This document shows, piece after piece, positions 9,381 to 17,716 of a DNA stretch of 64,000 bases (the stretch's first letter is position 1; every line of letters starts with the position of its first letter). Made by a program: the position numbers and the translations under genes. Source of the DNA: UBA1858 sp039182865 (GTDB taxonomy: Bacteria > Pseudomonadota > Gammaproteobacteria > UBA4575); the NCBI GenBank assembly GCA_039182865.1, contig JBCDBX010000001.1, forward strand, positions 36,179 through 100,178, in the 5' to 3' direction. Under the pieces are notes generated by a model, which was not told the origin of the DNA, made no database searches, and saw nothing but the letters and a program-made list of their open reading frames with translations.

Positions 9381-10337
9381 TTAATCTTTAAATACGCCGT
9401 AGGTTGTTAAACGAGTATACCGTTGCTCAAGCAATTGGCTAACATCTAGTTTACTAAAGCGCGAGATATTTTCTTGCAGGGAAACACGCAAGTTTTCACA
9501 CGTTTTATCGAGATCACGATGCGCTCCAGACATAGGCTCCTCAATCACTTCATCAATTAACTCTAATTCTAAGAGACGATCTGAAGTGATGCCTAATGCT
9601 TCTGCTGCATCTTTTGCTTTGTCTGCATTTTTCCAAAGAATTGAAGCACAACCCTCAGGAGAAATAACGGAATAAGTGCTATAACTTAACATGGCGAGAT
9701 GGTCGCTCACGCCGATCGCCAAAGCACCGCCAGAGCCACCTTCTCCAATGACAGTTGAGATGATGGGAGTCTTAAGTTCTGCCATACGATAAAGGTTCAT
9801 CGCTATGGCTTGTGCTTGACCTCGTTCTTCTGCCCCGACTCCTGGATAAGCGCCTGGAGTGTCAATAAACGTTAATATCGGCAATTGAAATTTTTCTGCT
9901 GTTCCCATCACCCTTAACGCTTTTCGATAACCCTCAGGTCTTGGCATACCAAAATTACGTTTCAAATTTTCCTTAGTATTTCGACCTTTTTGATGGCCAA
10001 TGATCGCAACAGGTTTTTGATTAAAACGTGCGATTCCACAAATAATTGCTGAATCGTCAGCAAATGCTCGATCCCCATGTAGCTCTTCAAAATCCGTAAA
10101 TAACTTTGCAACATAATCAAGTGTATAGGGACGGCGGGGGTGGCGGGCGATTTGTGCGACCTGCCAGGCTGAAAGGTTTTTATAAATTGATTCGGTCAAA
10201 GACTGACATTTAGCCTTCAATTTGGCGATTTCTTCGCCCAGTTGCATTTCATTATCAGATTCTACACGACGCAGCTCTTCGATTTTTGCCTCTAACTCAG
10301 CAATTGGCTGTTCAAATTCTAAATAATCGGAAATCAT
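9381..10337 (-). CDS. accA: Acetyl-CoA carboxylase carboxyltransferase subunit alpha
   Basis: A 318-residue protein matching AccA in length. It has an N-terminal helical region (MISDYLEFEQPIAELEAKI), ARHPRRPYTLDYV, FGMPRPEGYRKA, and the crotonase-like core FIDTPGAYPGVGAEERGQA and VIGEGGSGGALAIGV. With AccD it transfers the carboxyl group from carboxybiotin to acetyl-CoA, the committed step of fatty acid synthesis. The 67-nt gap from dnaE shows no clear terminator, so accA may be read from the dnaE transcript. Confidence 0.97.
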   Translation of the reverse strand: MISDYLEFEQPIAELEAKIEELRRVESDNEMQLGEEIAKLKAKCQSLTESIYKNLSAWQVAQIARHPRRPYTLDYVAKLFTDFEELHGDRAFADDSAIICGIARFNQKPVAIIGHQKGRNTKENLKRNFGMPRPEGYRKALRVMGTAEKFQLPILTFIDTPGAYPGVGAEERGQAQAIAMNLYRMAELKTPIISTVIGEGGSGGALAIGVSDHLAMLSYSTYSVISPEGCASILWKNADKAKDAAEALGITSDRLLELELIDEVIEEPMSGAHRDLDKTCENLRVSLQENISRFSKLDVSQLLEQRYTRLTTYGVFKD

Positions 10338-10404
10338 AGTCTAATAATTAAATTTTTAATATTATAGTCGGACTGGCGAACGATTTCAGAAAAGACTGCA
10401 TTAA

Positions 10405-13400
10405 TTAGTACACCACGCGCGCTTCTCTAACTCCATTAAGTGTGCTCAAGCGGCGCAACAAATCTCGTTGCGGAACAACACTCCATTGTTTACCTAGCCG
10501 ATATTGAGCTTCTACATTATCTGATTTATAACGAATATGTACTCGACACTCTCCATCTCGATAGGGCTGTAACGTACTTTCTAGCTCTCCCAACAATGAC
10601 TGCCTAGCGTCATCCACGCTTATAATAATACCTCTGCCATATTCAATTCGCGCATCCTCAAGACGCGTGATATTTTTTGCACGCACGCGTGGTTTACCAT
10701 TGTAATCGTCAATGCTGATAACCCCTTCAACAATCAAAATTTGATCTTTGACTAACAAATTTTTGAATTGGCTATAAGAATCAGCAAATACAGCGACATG
10801 AATACGAGCGGTATTATCATCTAGTGTTAAAAACGCAATGCGACCAGAAGGACTATTACGCAATCGCATCTCCACTAATAAGCCACCGACTTTAATTGAG
10901 TTAGAATCTCTATTGCGATAATTGTTTTCTACTGGTGCGATAGGAGTAGACAATCTATCTTTTAAAGTCTTACCCACAATGCTAATGAGTTCATCACGAT
11001 ACTGGTCAACAGGATGTCCAGAAAAATACAAACCTAAAGTTTCACGCTCAGCTGCCAGCAATGTATCGTCGTCCCATTCAGGTTTTTCTTCAACTTTAGC
11101 TTCACGCGCAATCAATTTACCACCGCCAAACATATCATTCTGACCTAGGTCATCATTACGTTGATGTTGTTCTGCTGCTTGCAACGCACGTGGTAAATGA
11201 TGCATTAAACTTGCGCGCGTGTGATTAAAACTGTCCAAAGCACCTGAACGAATCATAGCTTCCATACTGCGACGATTAAATTTTTGTGTTTCTAAACGCA
11301 AACACAAATCATGCAAGGATTTATAATTTCCTTGTTGTTCGCGATTTTGAATTAAGGATTCAATGGCCGACTCACCTACTCCTTTAATAGCTCCTAAACC
11401 ATAAACAATCTTCTGATCTTTTGTTACAGTAAACCCATACTCAGACTCATTGGCATCAGGCGGCAATACATTCAGACCCATGGTTTTACATTCTTCTCGC
11501 AAATGAACCACCTTATCCGTATTATCCATATCCGCCGATAGCACTGATGCCATAAATTCTGCAGGATAATGCGACTTTAACCAGGCAGTTTGATAAGACA
11601 ACATGGCATAAGCCACTGAATGTGATTTATTGAAGCCATAACCAGCGAATTTTTCCATTAGATCGAAAATATAGTTTGCTTTATTATCATCCACCCCACG
11701 TTCCGTCGAACCTTTTACAAATACCGATCGTTGCTTTGCCATTTCTTCAGGTTTCTTTTTCCCCATCGCACGACGCAAAAGATCTGCACCACCCAAGGTA
11801 TAACCTGCTAAGACCTGTGCGATCTGCATTACTTGTTCTTGATAAAGAATGACACCATAAGTTTCACTTAGAATGGCTTCTAAATCTGGATGTGGATATT
11901 CGATACGCGCACCATGTTTACGATCGATAAAATCATCAACCATGCCGGACTGCAAAGGTCCAGGACGATATAGCGCTACCATCGCAACCACATCATCAAA
12001 CTTGTCTGGCTTAAGACGACCCAAGATATCTTTAAGTCCTTCAGACTCTAATTGAAATACAGCGGTCGTCTGTTGATTTTGTAACAACTTATAAGTGGCT
12101 TCGTCATCAAGGGGCAATGCATTTAAGTCCACAGGTTTTTGTCCTTCTTGGCTGCGACGTGCATTCACGCTTTTTAAAGTACGATCAATTATCGTTAATG
12201 TTCTTAATCCAAGAAAATCAAACTTCACTAAGCCTATAGCTTCAACATCATCCTTATCTAACTGTGTAACAACATTAGCCCCACCTGCTTCACAATAGAG
12301 CGGTGTAAAGTCAGTTAACTTGGAAGGTGCAATCACGACACCACCTGCATGCTTTCCAGCATTTCTAGCCATGCCTTCCAACTTCAAAGCCATGTCCATT
12401 AATGTCCCAACCTCTTCTTCTTCATCTACCATTTGTTTGAAATCTTTTTCACGCTCGAGAGCTTTCTCAAGCGTCATACCAACCTCAAATGGAATCATTT
12501 TGGCAATTCTGTCGACAAAACCATATGGATGCCCTAGCACACGACCCACATCACGCACCACCGCTTTTGCTGCCATACTTCCATAAGTAATGATCTGACT
12601 CACTTTTTCACGGCCATAACGCTTAGCGACATAATCAATCACTCGATCACGACCCGCCATGCAAAAATCGATATCAAAGTCAGGCATTGAGACACGTTCT
12701 GGATTTAGGAATCTCTCAAAAAGTAAATCGTATTGCATTGGATCGATATCAGTAATCCCTAAAGCATAAGCGACTAAAGAACCTGCACCTGAACCACGCC
12801 CAGGCCCTACCGGCACCTCATTATCACGTGACCACTGAGTGAAATCTGCAACAATTAAGAAGTAACCGGAATAACCCATGTTTTCTATGACGCCCAACTC
12901 AACTTCTAAACGCTGCTTATACTCTTCTTCATTAATATCTAAATTAATTGCACGTAATTGACGAATACGATCTTGTAAGCGCTTTTCCGATTGTTGGCGT
13001 AAAAATTCATCTGTCGTTAAATCCCCAGTTGGAAATTCAGGCAAAACATTTTTACCAAATTCCAATCTCACGTTGCAACGTTTAGCAATTTCAATAGTAT
13101 TTGATATTGCAGATGGCACATCTTCGTAAAGCTCAATCATTTCCTCGGCGGATCGTAAATACTGCTCTTCACTGTACATTCTTGGACGACGCGGATCAGA
13201 CAAAACACGACCTTGATTGATACATACGCGCACCTCATGTGCTTCAAACTCCTCCGGAAGCAAGAAGCGAACATCATTAGTTGCAACCACAGGCACTTGT
13301 TTTATTTCTGCCAAATTTAGCGCAAAATTATTATAGGCATCTTCTCTTTCACGGCCCGTTCTTTGCAGCTCAATATAATAACGATCTTCAAAATGATCCA

Positions 13401-13869
13401 ACCATGCGATTAAACATTCCTCACTACGCTGACTATCTTCTTTGATTAGTAATTTACCTAAATCACCATCCGTGCCACCCGAGAGCGTGATTAATCCTGC
13501 ATTACGTTCAAATATCCAGTCACGTTTTAAAGTAGGCAACCCCCCATGTTGGCCGTCGATGTAAGCAAGTGTGAGTAACTCTGTTAAATTACGGTAGCCC
13601 TCATTATTCATGCATAATAAAGCCACTCTAAATTGGTCTTGATACTGAGGATCTGAGACCAATACATCGGCACCAATAATGGGTTTAATACCTTTCGCTA
13701 AAGCGCCACGATAAAATTTGACCAAAGCAAATAAGTTAGAAAAATCGGTTAGCGCAATTGCAGGCATTTGTAACTCAACCGCTTTATCCATCAACGCGGG
13801 AATACGCACTAACCCATCGACGATAGAATATTCGCTATGAATACGTAGGTGAATAAAGTTTGGATCCAT
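10405..13869 (-). CDS. dnaE: DNA polymerase III subunit alpha
   Basis: A 1154-residue family C replicative polymerase (E. coli DnaE is 1160). In order: the PHP domain from the N-terminus (HLRIHSEYSIVDG), the palm with GPGRGSGAGSLVAYALG and the catalytic acidic motif PDFDIDFC at about 400, the thumb and fingers, a helix-hairpin-helix region, and the C-terminal OB domain (SGRIAFLTLDD). It is the catalytic subunit of the replisome. Its ATG overlaps the rnhB stop codon by one base (TAATG), so the two genes are translationally coupled. Confidence 0.98.
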   Translation of the reverse strand: MDPNFIHLRIHSEYSIVDGLVRIPALMDKAVELQMPAIALTDFSNLFALVKFYRGALAKGIKPIIGADVLVSDPQYQDQFRVALLCMNNEGYRNLTELLTLAYIDGQHGGLPTLKRDWIFERNAGLITLSGGTDGDLGKLLIKEDSQRSEECLIAWLDHFEDRYYIELQRTGREREDAYNNFALNLAEIKQVPVVATNDVRFLLPEEFEAHEVRVCINQGRVLSDPRRPRMYSEEQYLRSAEEMIELYEDVPSAISNTIEIAKRCNVRLEFGKNVLPEFPTGDLTTDEFLRQQSEKRLQDRIRQLRAINLDINEEEYKQRLEVELGVIENMGYSGYFLIVADFTQWSRDNEVPVGPGRGSGAGSLVAYALGITDIDPMQYDLLFERFLNPERVSMPDFDIDFCMAGRDRVIDYVAKRYGREKVSQIITYGSMAAKAVVRDVGRVLGHPYGFVDRIAKMIPFEVGMTLEKALEREKDFKQMVDEEEEVGTLMDMALKLEGMARNAGKHAGGVVIAPSKLTDFTPLYCEAGGANVVTQLDKDDVEAIGLVKFDFLGLRTLTIIDRTLKSVNARRSQEGQKPVDLNALPLDDEATYKLLQNQQTTAVFQLESEGLKDILGRLKPDKFDDVVAMVALYRPGPLQSGMVDDFIDRKHGARIEYPHPDLEAILSETYGVILYQEQVMQIAQVLAGYTLGGADLLRRAMGKKKPEEMAKQRSVFVKGSTERGVDDNKANYIFDLMEKFAGYGFNKSHSVAYAMLSYQTAWLKSHYPAEFMASVLSADMDNTDKVVHLREECKTMGLNVLPPDANESEYGFTVTKDQKIVYGLGAIKGVGESAIESLIQNREQQGNYKSLHDLCLRLETQKFNRRSMEAMIRSGALDSFNHTRASLMHHLPRALQAAEQHQRNDDLGQNDMFGGGKLIAREAKVEEKPEWDDDTLLAAERETLGLYFSGHPVDQYRDELISIVGKTLKDRLSTPIAPVENNYRNRDSNSIKVGGLLVEMRLRNSPSGRIAFLTLDDNTARIHVAVFADSYSQFKNLLVKDQILIVEGVISIDDYNGKPRVRAKNITRLEDARIEYGRGIIISVDDARQSLLGELESTLQPYRDGECRVHIRYKSDNVEAQYRLGKQWSVVPQRDLLRRLSTLNGVREARVVY

Positions 13870-14480
13870 TAAATAACTTCTGCGACCGGTTTAAAGCTTC
13901 TTCTATGATATTGGCATGCACCATATTGTTTTAAGGCAGCTAAATGTTGTGCTGTCGGATACCCTTTATGCTGAGCGAAACCATACTGCGGGAATGATTT
14001 GTCAAGATTAATCATTTCCGCATCGCGTGTAACTTTAGCAATTATAGAAGCGGCTCCAATGGCGGGTACATGTTGGTCACCCTTGATTACCGCATAGGAC
14101 TCAACGGATAACTCTGGACTAAACTTTCCATCCACTAATACCAATTCTATCTGTGTATCAAGCCCATCAAAAGCGCGTTGCATGGCAAGCAAACTCGCAT
14201 TGAAGATATTATACCGATCTATTTCACATGCATTACACTGACCAATTGACCAAGACAGTGCATGTTCTTTGATCAGATTTGATAATTTTTCACGTTTTGC
14301 AGGTGATAATTTTTTTGAATCCTGAACTTCGTCCCAGCTCAAAGTATCGCCAAGCACGACTGCCGCTGCAATAACTGAACCTGCCAGTGGCCCACGCCCT
14401 GCCTCATCAATACCCACATAAGTATTGATATCAACACTTATGCTTGAAAAATTAATAACCTTAGAGTGCTTCTTAATCAA
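13869..14480 (-). CDS. rnhB: Ribonuclease HII (start uncertain)
   Basis: The conserved part begins with YVGIDEAGRGPLAGSV and includes SKKLSPAKRE, VDGKF, KGDQHVPAIGAASIIAKVTRD and FAQHKGYPT, all RNase HII hallmarks. It cleaves RNA in RNA-DNA hybrids and at single ribonucleotides. The start is unclear. The frame stays open up to 14570 (ATG at 14558), which would add an unconserved 30-50 residue leader lying in the shared 5' region with the divergent gnnA. No ATG occurs close to the conserved start, so I place it at the TTG at 14478-14480; GTG at 14417 is another option. Elsewhere lpxB normally precedes rnhB; here that neighbour is inverted away. Confidence 0.9.
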   Translation of the reverse strand: MIKKHSKVINFSSISVDINTYVGIDEAGRGPLAGSVIAAAVVLGDTLSWDEVQDSKKLSPAKREKLSNLIKEHALSWSIGQCNACEIDRYNIFNASLLAMQRAFDGLDTQIELVLVDGKFSPELSVESYAVIKGDQHVPAIGAASIIAKVTRDAEMINLDKSFPQYGFAQHKGYPTAQHLAALKQYGACQYHRRSFKPVAEVI

Positions 14481-14570
14481 AATTCTTATCTGAATAATCT
14501 CAATCAAACTGCCAACAAATGCAATAGAATACGTATACTTAGAATTTTTATAACACATTACGACAAGCAA

Positions 14571-15494
14571 ATGGGAATAATAAAAGCGGGAGTAGTTGGA
14601 GTCGGCTACTTAGGGAAATTTCATGCTGAAAAATACAACTCGCTCAAAAATTGTCACCTGTTGGGTGTCGTCGACACTAATGAATCCACAGCTATCAATG
14701 TAGCTAGAGATCTAACTAATGTTAGCGCATTTAAAAATTATCTAGATATTCTCGATCAAGTTGATGCGGTAAGTATTGTCACGACAACACCGGCACATTA
14801 TGAAATTGCACGCGCTTTTCTATCTAAAGGAAAACATGTCTTACTCGAAAAGCCTATTACATCAACAACAGAACAGGCAGAAGAATTAATCTCTCTAGCC
14901 GATCAAAATAATTGCATTTTACAAATTGGACATATTGAACGTTTTAACCCTGCAGTACTGGCGATGGATGTATATCTACAGTCACCAAAATTTATCGAAT
15001 CCCATCGCTTGTCGCCCTTTCGAGAGCGTGGAACAGACGTTGACGTTGTACTAGACCTCATGATCCATGATATTGATATTATTCTTAGCATTGTGAATAG
15101 CGATATAGAAGACATACAAGCATCAGGCATGTGTGTATTGTCTGATGCAATTGATATCGCTAATGCGCGCATTACATTTAAAAATAATTGTGTTGCAAAT
15201 GTAACAGCCAGTCGCGTAAGTAACAAAACCGAACGTAAACTACGTTTGTTTCAAGAAAATGCTTACTTTTCAGCTGATTTAGCAAGTCATGATTTAAAAA
15301 TTTATACTAGAGAAGAAAAAAAGATTGACTCACATAGCCTCACCTATGATAAATCTGATGCTTTACTCACGGAAATCAGTCAATTTTTAGATTGCATAGA
15401 GTCTAACTCTCAACCGTTAGTGACTGGCGCTGACGGGCTGCGTGCTTTGAGAACAGCCGATATAATCAACCAAAAGATTCAACCTCAAAATTAA
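14571..15494 (+). CDS. gnnA: Gfo/Idh/MocA oxidoreductase, probable UDP-GlcNAc 3-dehydrogenase GnnA
   Basis: A 307-residue protein from the ATG at 14571 (the frame is open upstream, but homology starts at MGIIKAGVVGVGYLG). A Rossmann nucleotide-binding loop lies at residues 7-15, the Gfo/Idh EKP motif at 93-95, and GHIERFNP at 120-127. In Acidithiobacillus ferrooxidans, GnnA oxidises the 3-OH of UDP-GlcNAc and GnnB transaminates the ketone to give UDP-GlcNAc3N for lipid A; those genes lie between lpxA and lpxB. Here the gene is coupled to a DegT aminotransferase (TAATG overlap) and lpxB, next to lpxA. The family is seen; the exact substrate is inferred from context. Related WlbA-type dehydrogenases are the alternative. 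Confidence 0.85.
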   Translation: MGIIKAGVVGVGYLGKFHAEKYNSLKNCHLLGVVDTNESTAINVARDLTNVSAFKNYLDILDQVDAVSIVTTTPAHYEIARAFLSKGKHVLLEKPITSTTEQAEELISLADQNNCILQIGHIERFNPAVLAMDVYLQSPKFIESHRLSPFRERGTDVDVVLDLMIHDIDIILSIVNSDIEDIQASGMCVLSDAIDIANARITFKNNCVANVTASRVSNKTERKLRLFQENAYFSADLASHDLKIYTREEKKIDSHSLTYDKSDALLTEISQFLDCIESNSQPLVTGADGLRALRTADIINQKIQPQN

Positions 15495-16603
15495 TGTCTA
15501 TGCCGATAACACCAATCCCTATGGTTGACTTGCGTACGCAATATCACACCTTAAAAGATGAAATCCAATCAGCCTTAAATGATACGCTAGAAAGTACTGC
15601 TTTCATTATGGGGCCTAATGTTCAAGCCTTTGAGAACGAAGCTGCAAAATATTTAAACTGCCAACATGCTTTAGGGTGTGCTTCAGGCACTGATGCATTG
15701 CATCTGGCTTTACGCGCACTTGAGATAACAAAGGATGATGAAGTAATTGTACCCTCATTTACATTTGCTGCGACGGCAGAAGCAATTCGCTATGTCGGTG
15801 CAACACCCGTATTTGTAGACATTGAACTAGACTCACTCAATATCAATCCAGAAAAAATAGAACAAGCAATTAGTGATAAAACCAAAGCTATCATCGCAGT
15901 ACATCTATTTGGATTGCCTGCCGATATTGGCGCTATTCAATCTATTATTGATGGCAAAGATATTTATTTAATTGAAGATTGTGCGCAATCCTTTGGTGCA
16001 GAGTATAAAAAGAAAAAAACAGGAATACTAGGAGACATGGGATGCTTCAGTTTCTTTCCTAGCAAAAATTTAGGTTGTTATGGCGATGGTGGCATGGTCA
16101 GCACCGATAATGATGAACTTGCAGAAAAAGTTAAATTGTTTCGCAATCATGGCAGTCCTGTCAGATACGAGCATAGTATTATTGGTTTCAATAGTCGTCT
16201 TGATGAAATACAAGCAACAGTACTACGTATAAAATTAAAGTATATAGACAAATATAATCAAAATCGAAACCTAGCAGCAAAGAGATACACCCTGAAGCTT
16301 TCTGAATTAGGCATACAAACCCCTATTGAAAAATCTGAAAGCAGCCACGTTTTTCATCAATACACTCTTTTAGATTTACGTCGCGACTCAATTTTTAAAG
16401 CGCTACAAAGAAATAATATAGCCTGCGCTATCTATTACCCCAAAGGCTTGCACGCTCAAGAAGCTTTCAAAGACAATTCTGTTATTAAAGACTTAGCCAT
16501 CACAGAATATGCCACCTCTAACTGCTTATCACTTCCCATGTTTCCTGAACTATCAGAACAACAGATAGATCGAGTTGTTGATATAATAAAAGAAGCTATC
16601 TAA
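15494..16603 (+). CDS. gnnB: DegT/DnrJ/EryC1 aminotransferase, probable UDP-3-keto-GlcNAc transaminase GnnB
   Basis: A 369-residue PLP enzyme of the sugar aminotransferase family. The Schiff-base lysine is Lys191 in FFPSKNLGCYGDGG; GCASGTDALHLAL (61-73), EDCAQSFGA (161-169) and FRNHGSPVRYEH complete the fold signatures. Its ATG overlaps the gnnA stop (TAATG) and lpxB follows after 6 nt, so the three form one operon. In GnnB of A. ferrooxidans the reaction is glutamate-dependent amination at C3 of the UDP-sugar, which allows LpxA to attach an amide-linked acyl chain. Substrate assignment rests on gene context; O-antigen sugar aminotransferases look alike at sequence level. Confidence 0.85.
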   Translation: MSMPITPIPMVDLRTQYHTLKDEIQSALNDTLESTAFIMGPNVQAFENEAAKYLNCQHALGCASGTDALHLALRALEITKDDEVIVPSFTFAATAEAIRYVGATPVFVDIELDSLNINPEKIEQAISDKTKAIIAVHLFGLPADIGAIQSIIDGKDIYLIEDCAQSFGAEYKKKKTGILGDMGCFSFFPSKNLGCYGDGGMVSTDNDELAEKVKLFRNHGSPVRYEHSIIGFNSRLDEIQATVLRIKLKYIDKYNQNRNLAAKRYTLKLSELGIQTPIEKSESSHVFHQYTLLDLRRDSIFKALQRNNIACAIYYPKGLHAQEAFKDNSVIKDLAITEYATSNCLSLPMFPELSEQQIDRVVDIIKEAI

Positions 16604-16609
16604 ACCTAA

Positions 16610-17716
16610 ATGGAAATCGTCATAAGCGCAGGTGAATCTTCAGGTGATATTCTTGGAGGAAAGCTTTGCGAAGAATTGCGACAGCTCGATAAAAATATCT
16701 CTCTCAGCGGTATTGGTGGACAAGCTATGCGCAAAGCCGGAGTTGATACATTGCATGATGTGAGTGAAACCGCAGTCATAGGCATCTATGAAGTTTTAAA
16801 ACATTACCCTCGTCTACATAAAATATTATCCAATCTGAAAAGACACATCCAGCAAACACAACCAAAGTTATTAATTTTAATAGACTATCCTGAATTTAAC
16901 CTAAAACTCGCGGCTTATGCTAAATCTCTAAATATAAAAGTAATGTTTTATGTCAGCCCTCAAATTTGGGCCTGGCGTACAGGGAGGGTCAAAAAGATTA
17001 AACAGCGAGTTGACTTAATGGCAGTACTTTTCCCTTTTGAATTAGATTTTTACCGCAAAGAAAATATAAATAGTTGTTTAGTTAGACATCCATTATTACA
17101 GGAAGTTGAAAAATACATTCCTGTCAATTCGCTGCAAATGATGACTGTCGCCTTAGCACCGGGAAGCCGCAAAAGTGAAGTTAAAAAACTTTTTCCCATC
17201 ATGTTAAAGGCTGCGGTTCTTCTGCATGATGAAAATCCCTCATTGAGGTTTATTGTACCCGTTGCACCTGGCTTCAATAAAAGCGACTTGATCAAACAAT
17301 TAGACAACCTAAATATACCTATCACATTCGAAGAGAGTGATTTTTACAGCACTATTGATAAAAGCGATGTTGTAATGATTGCATCTGGCACCGCCTCTCT
17401 TCAAACCGCGCTAATGGGCAAAGCTATGGTAATAGTTTATAAGATTTCACCTATCACCTATAGATTATTTGGTCATATGATAAAAGTTAAGCATATTAGT
17501 CTTGCGAATATTATTCTGAACAAGCGAGTCTTCACAGAACTACTGCAAAAAGAGGTGTCTCCAGAAAACCTTTACGAAGAAATAAAAATGCTACTCGATG
17601 ACAATCAGAGACAGGACAAAATGAATGAGGTTCAAACACAGCTTTATAACATGCTTAATCAAGGATGCAACTCAAAGGAATTGGCAGAAAAAGCTATGCA
17701 ACTAGCTGTTAACTAA
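16610..17716 (+). CDS. lpxB: Lipid-A-disaccharide synthase
   Basis: A 368-residue family GT19 glycosyltransferase. It begins MEIVISAGESSGDILGGKL, then has LSGIGGQAMRKAG, LIDYPEFNLKLA, YVSPQIWAWRTGRVKKI and ALAPGSRKSEV, with the donor-site region ASGTASLQTALMGKAMVI near the C-terminus. LpxB joins UDP-diacyl-glucosamine and lipid X into the lipid A disaccharide at the inner membrane. The gene points opposite to the rest of the lpx cluster. Its stop codon is nested with that of convergent lpxA: the four bases CTAA at 17713-17716 carry both stops. Confidence 0.97.
   Translation: MEIVISAGESSGDILGGKLCEELRQLDKNISLSGIGGQAMRKAGVDTLHDVSETAVIGIYEVLKHYPRLHKILSNLKRHIQQTQPKLLILIDYPEFNLKLAAYAKSLNIKVMFYVSPQIWAWRTGRVKKIKQRVDLMAVLFPFELDFYRKENINSCLVRHPLLQEVEKYIPVNSLQMMTVALAPGSRKSEVKKLFPIMLKAAVLLHDENPSLRFIVPVAPGFNKSDLIKQLDNLNIPITFEESDFYSTIDKSDVVMIASGTASLQTALMGKAMVIVYKISPITYRLFGHMIKVKHISLANIILNKRVFTELLQKEVSPENLYEEIKMLLDDNQRQDKMNEVQTQLYNMLNQGCNSKELAEKAMQLAVN

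Noticed and set aside
12095..12586. Plus-strand reading frames opposite dnaE
   Set aside because: They mirror highly conserved polymerase sequence on the other strand and have no ribosome-binding sites or family resemblance.
14466..14570. 35 extra N-terminal codons for the gnnA-like protein
   Set aside because: They show no Gfo/Idh similarity and overlap the rnhB 5' region; the Rossmann fold starts right after ATG 14571.
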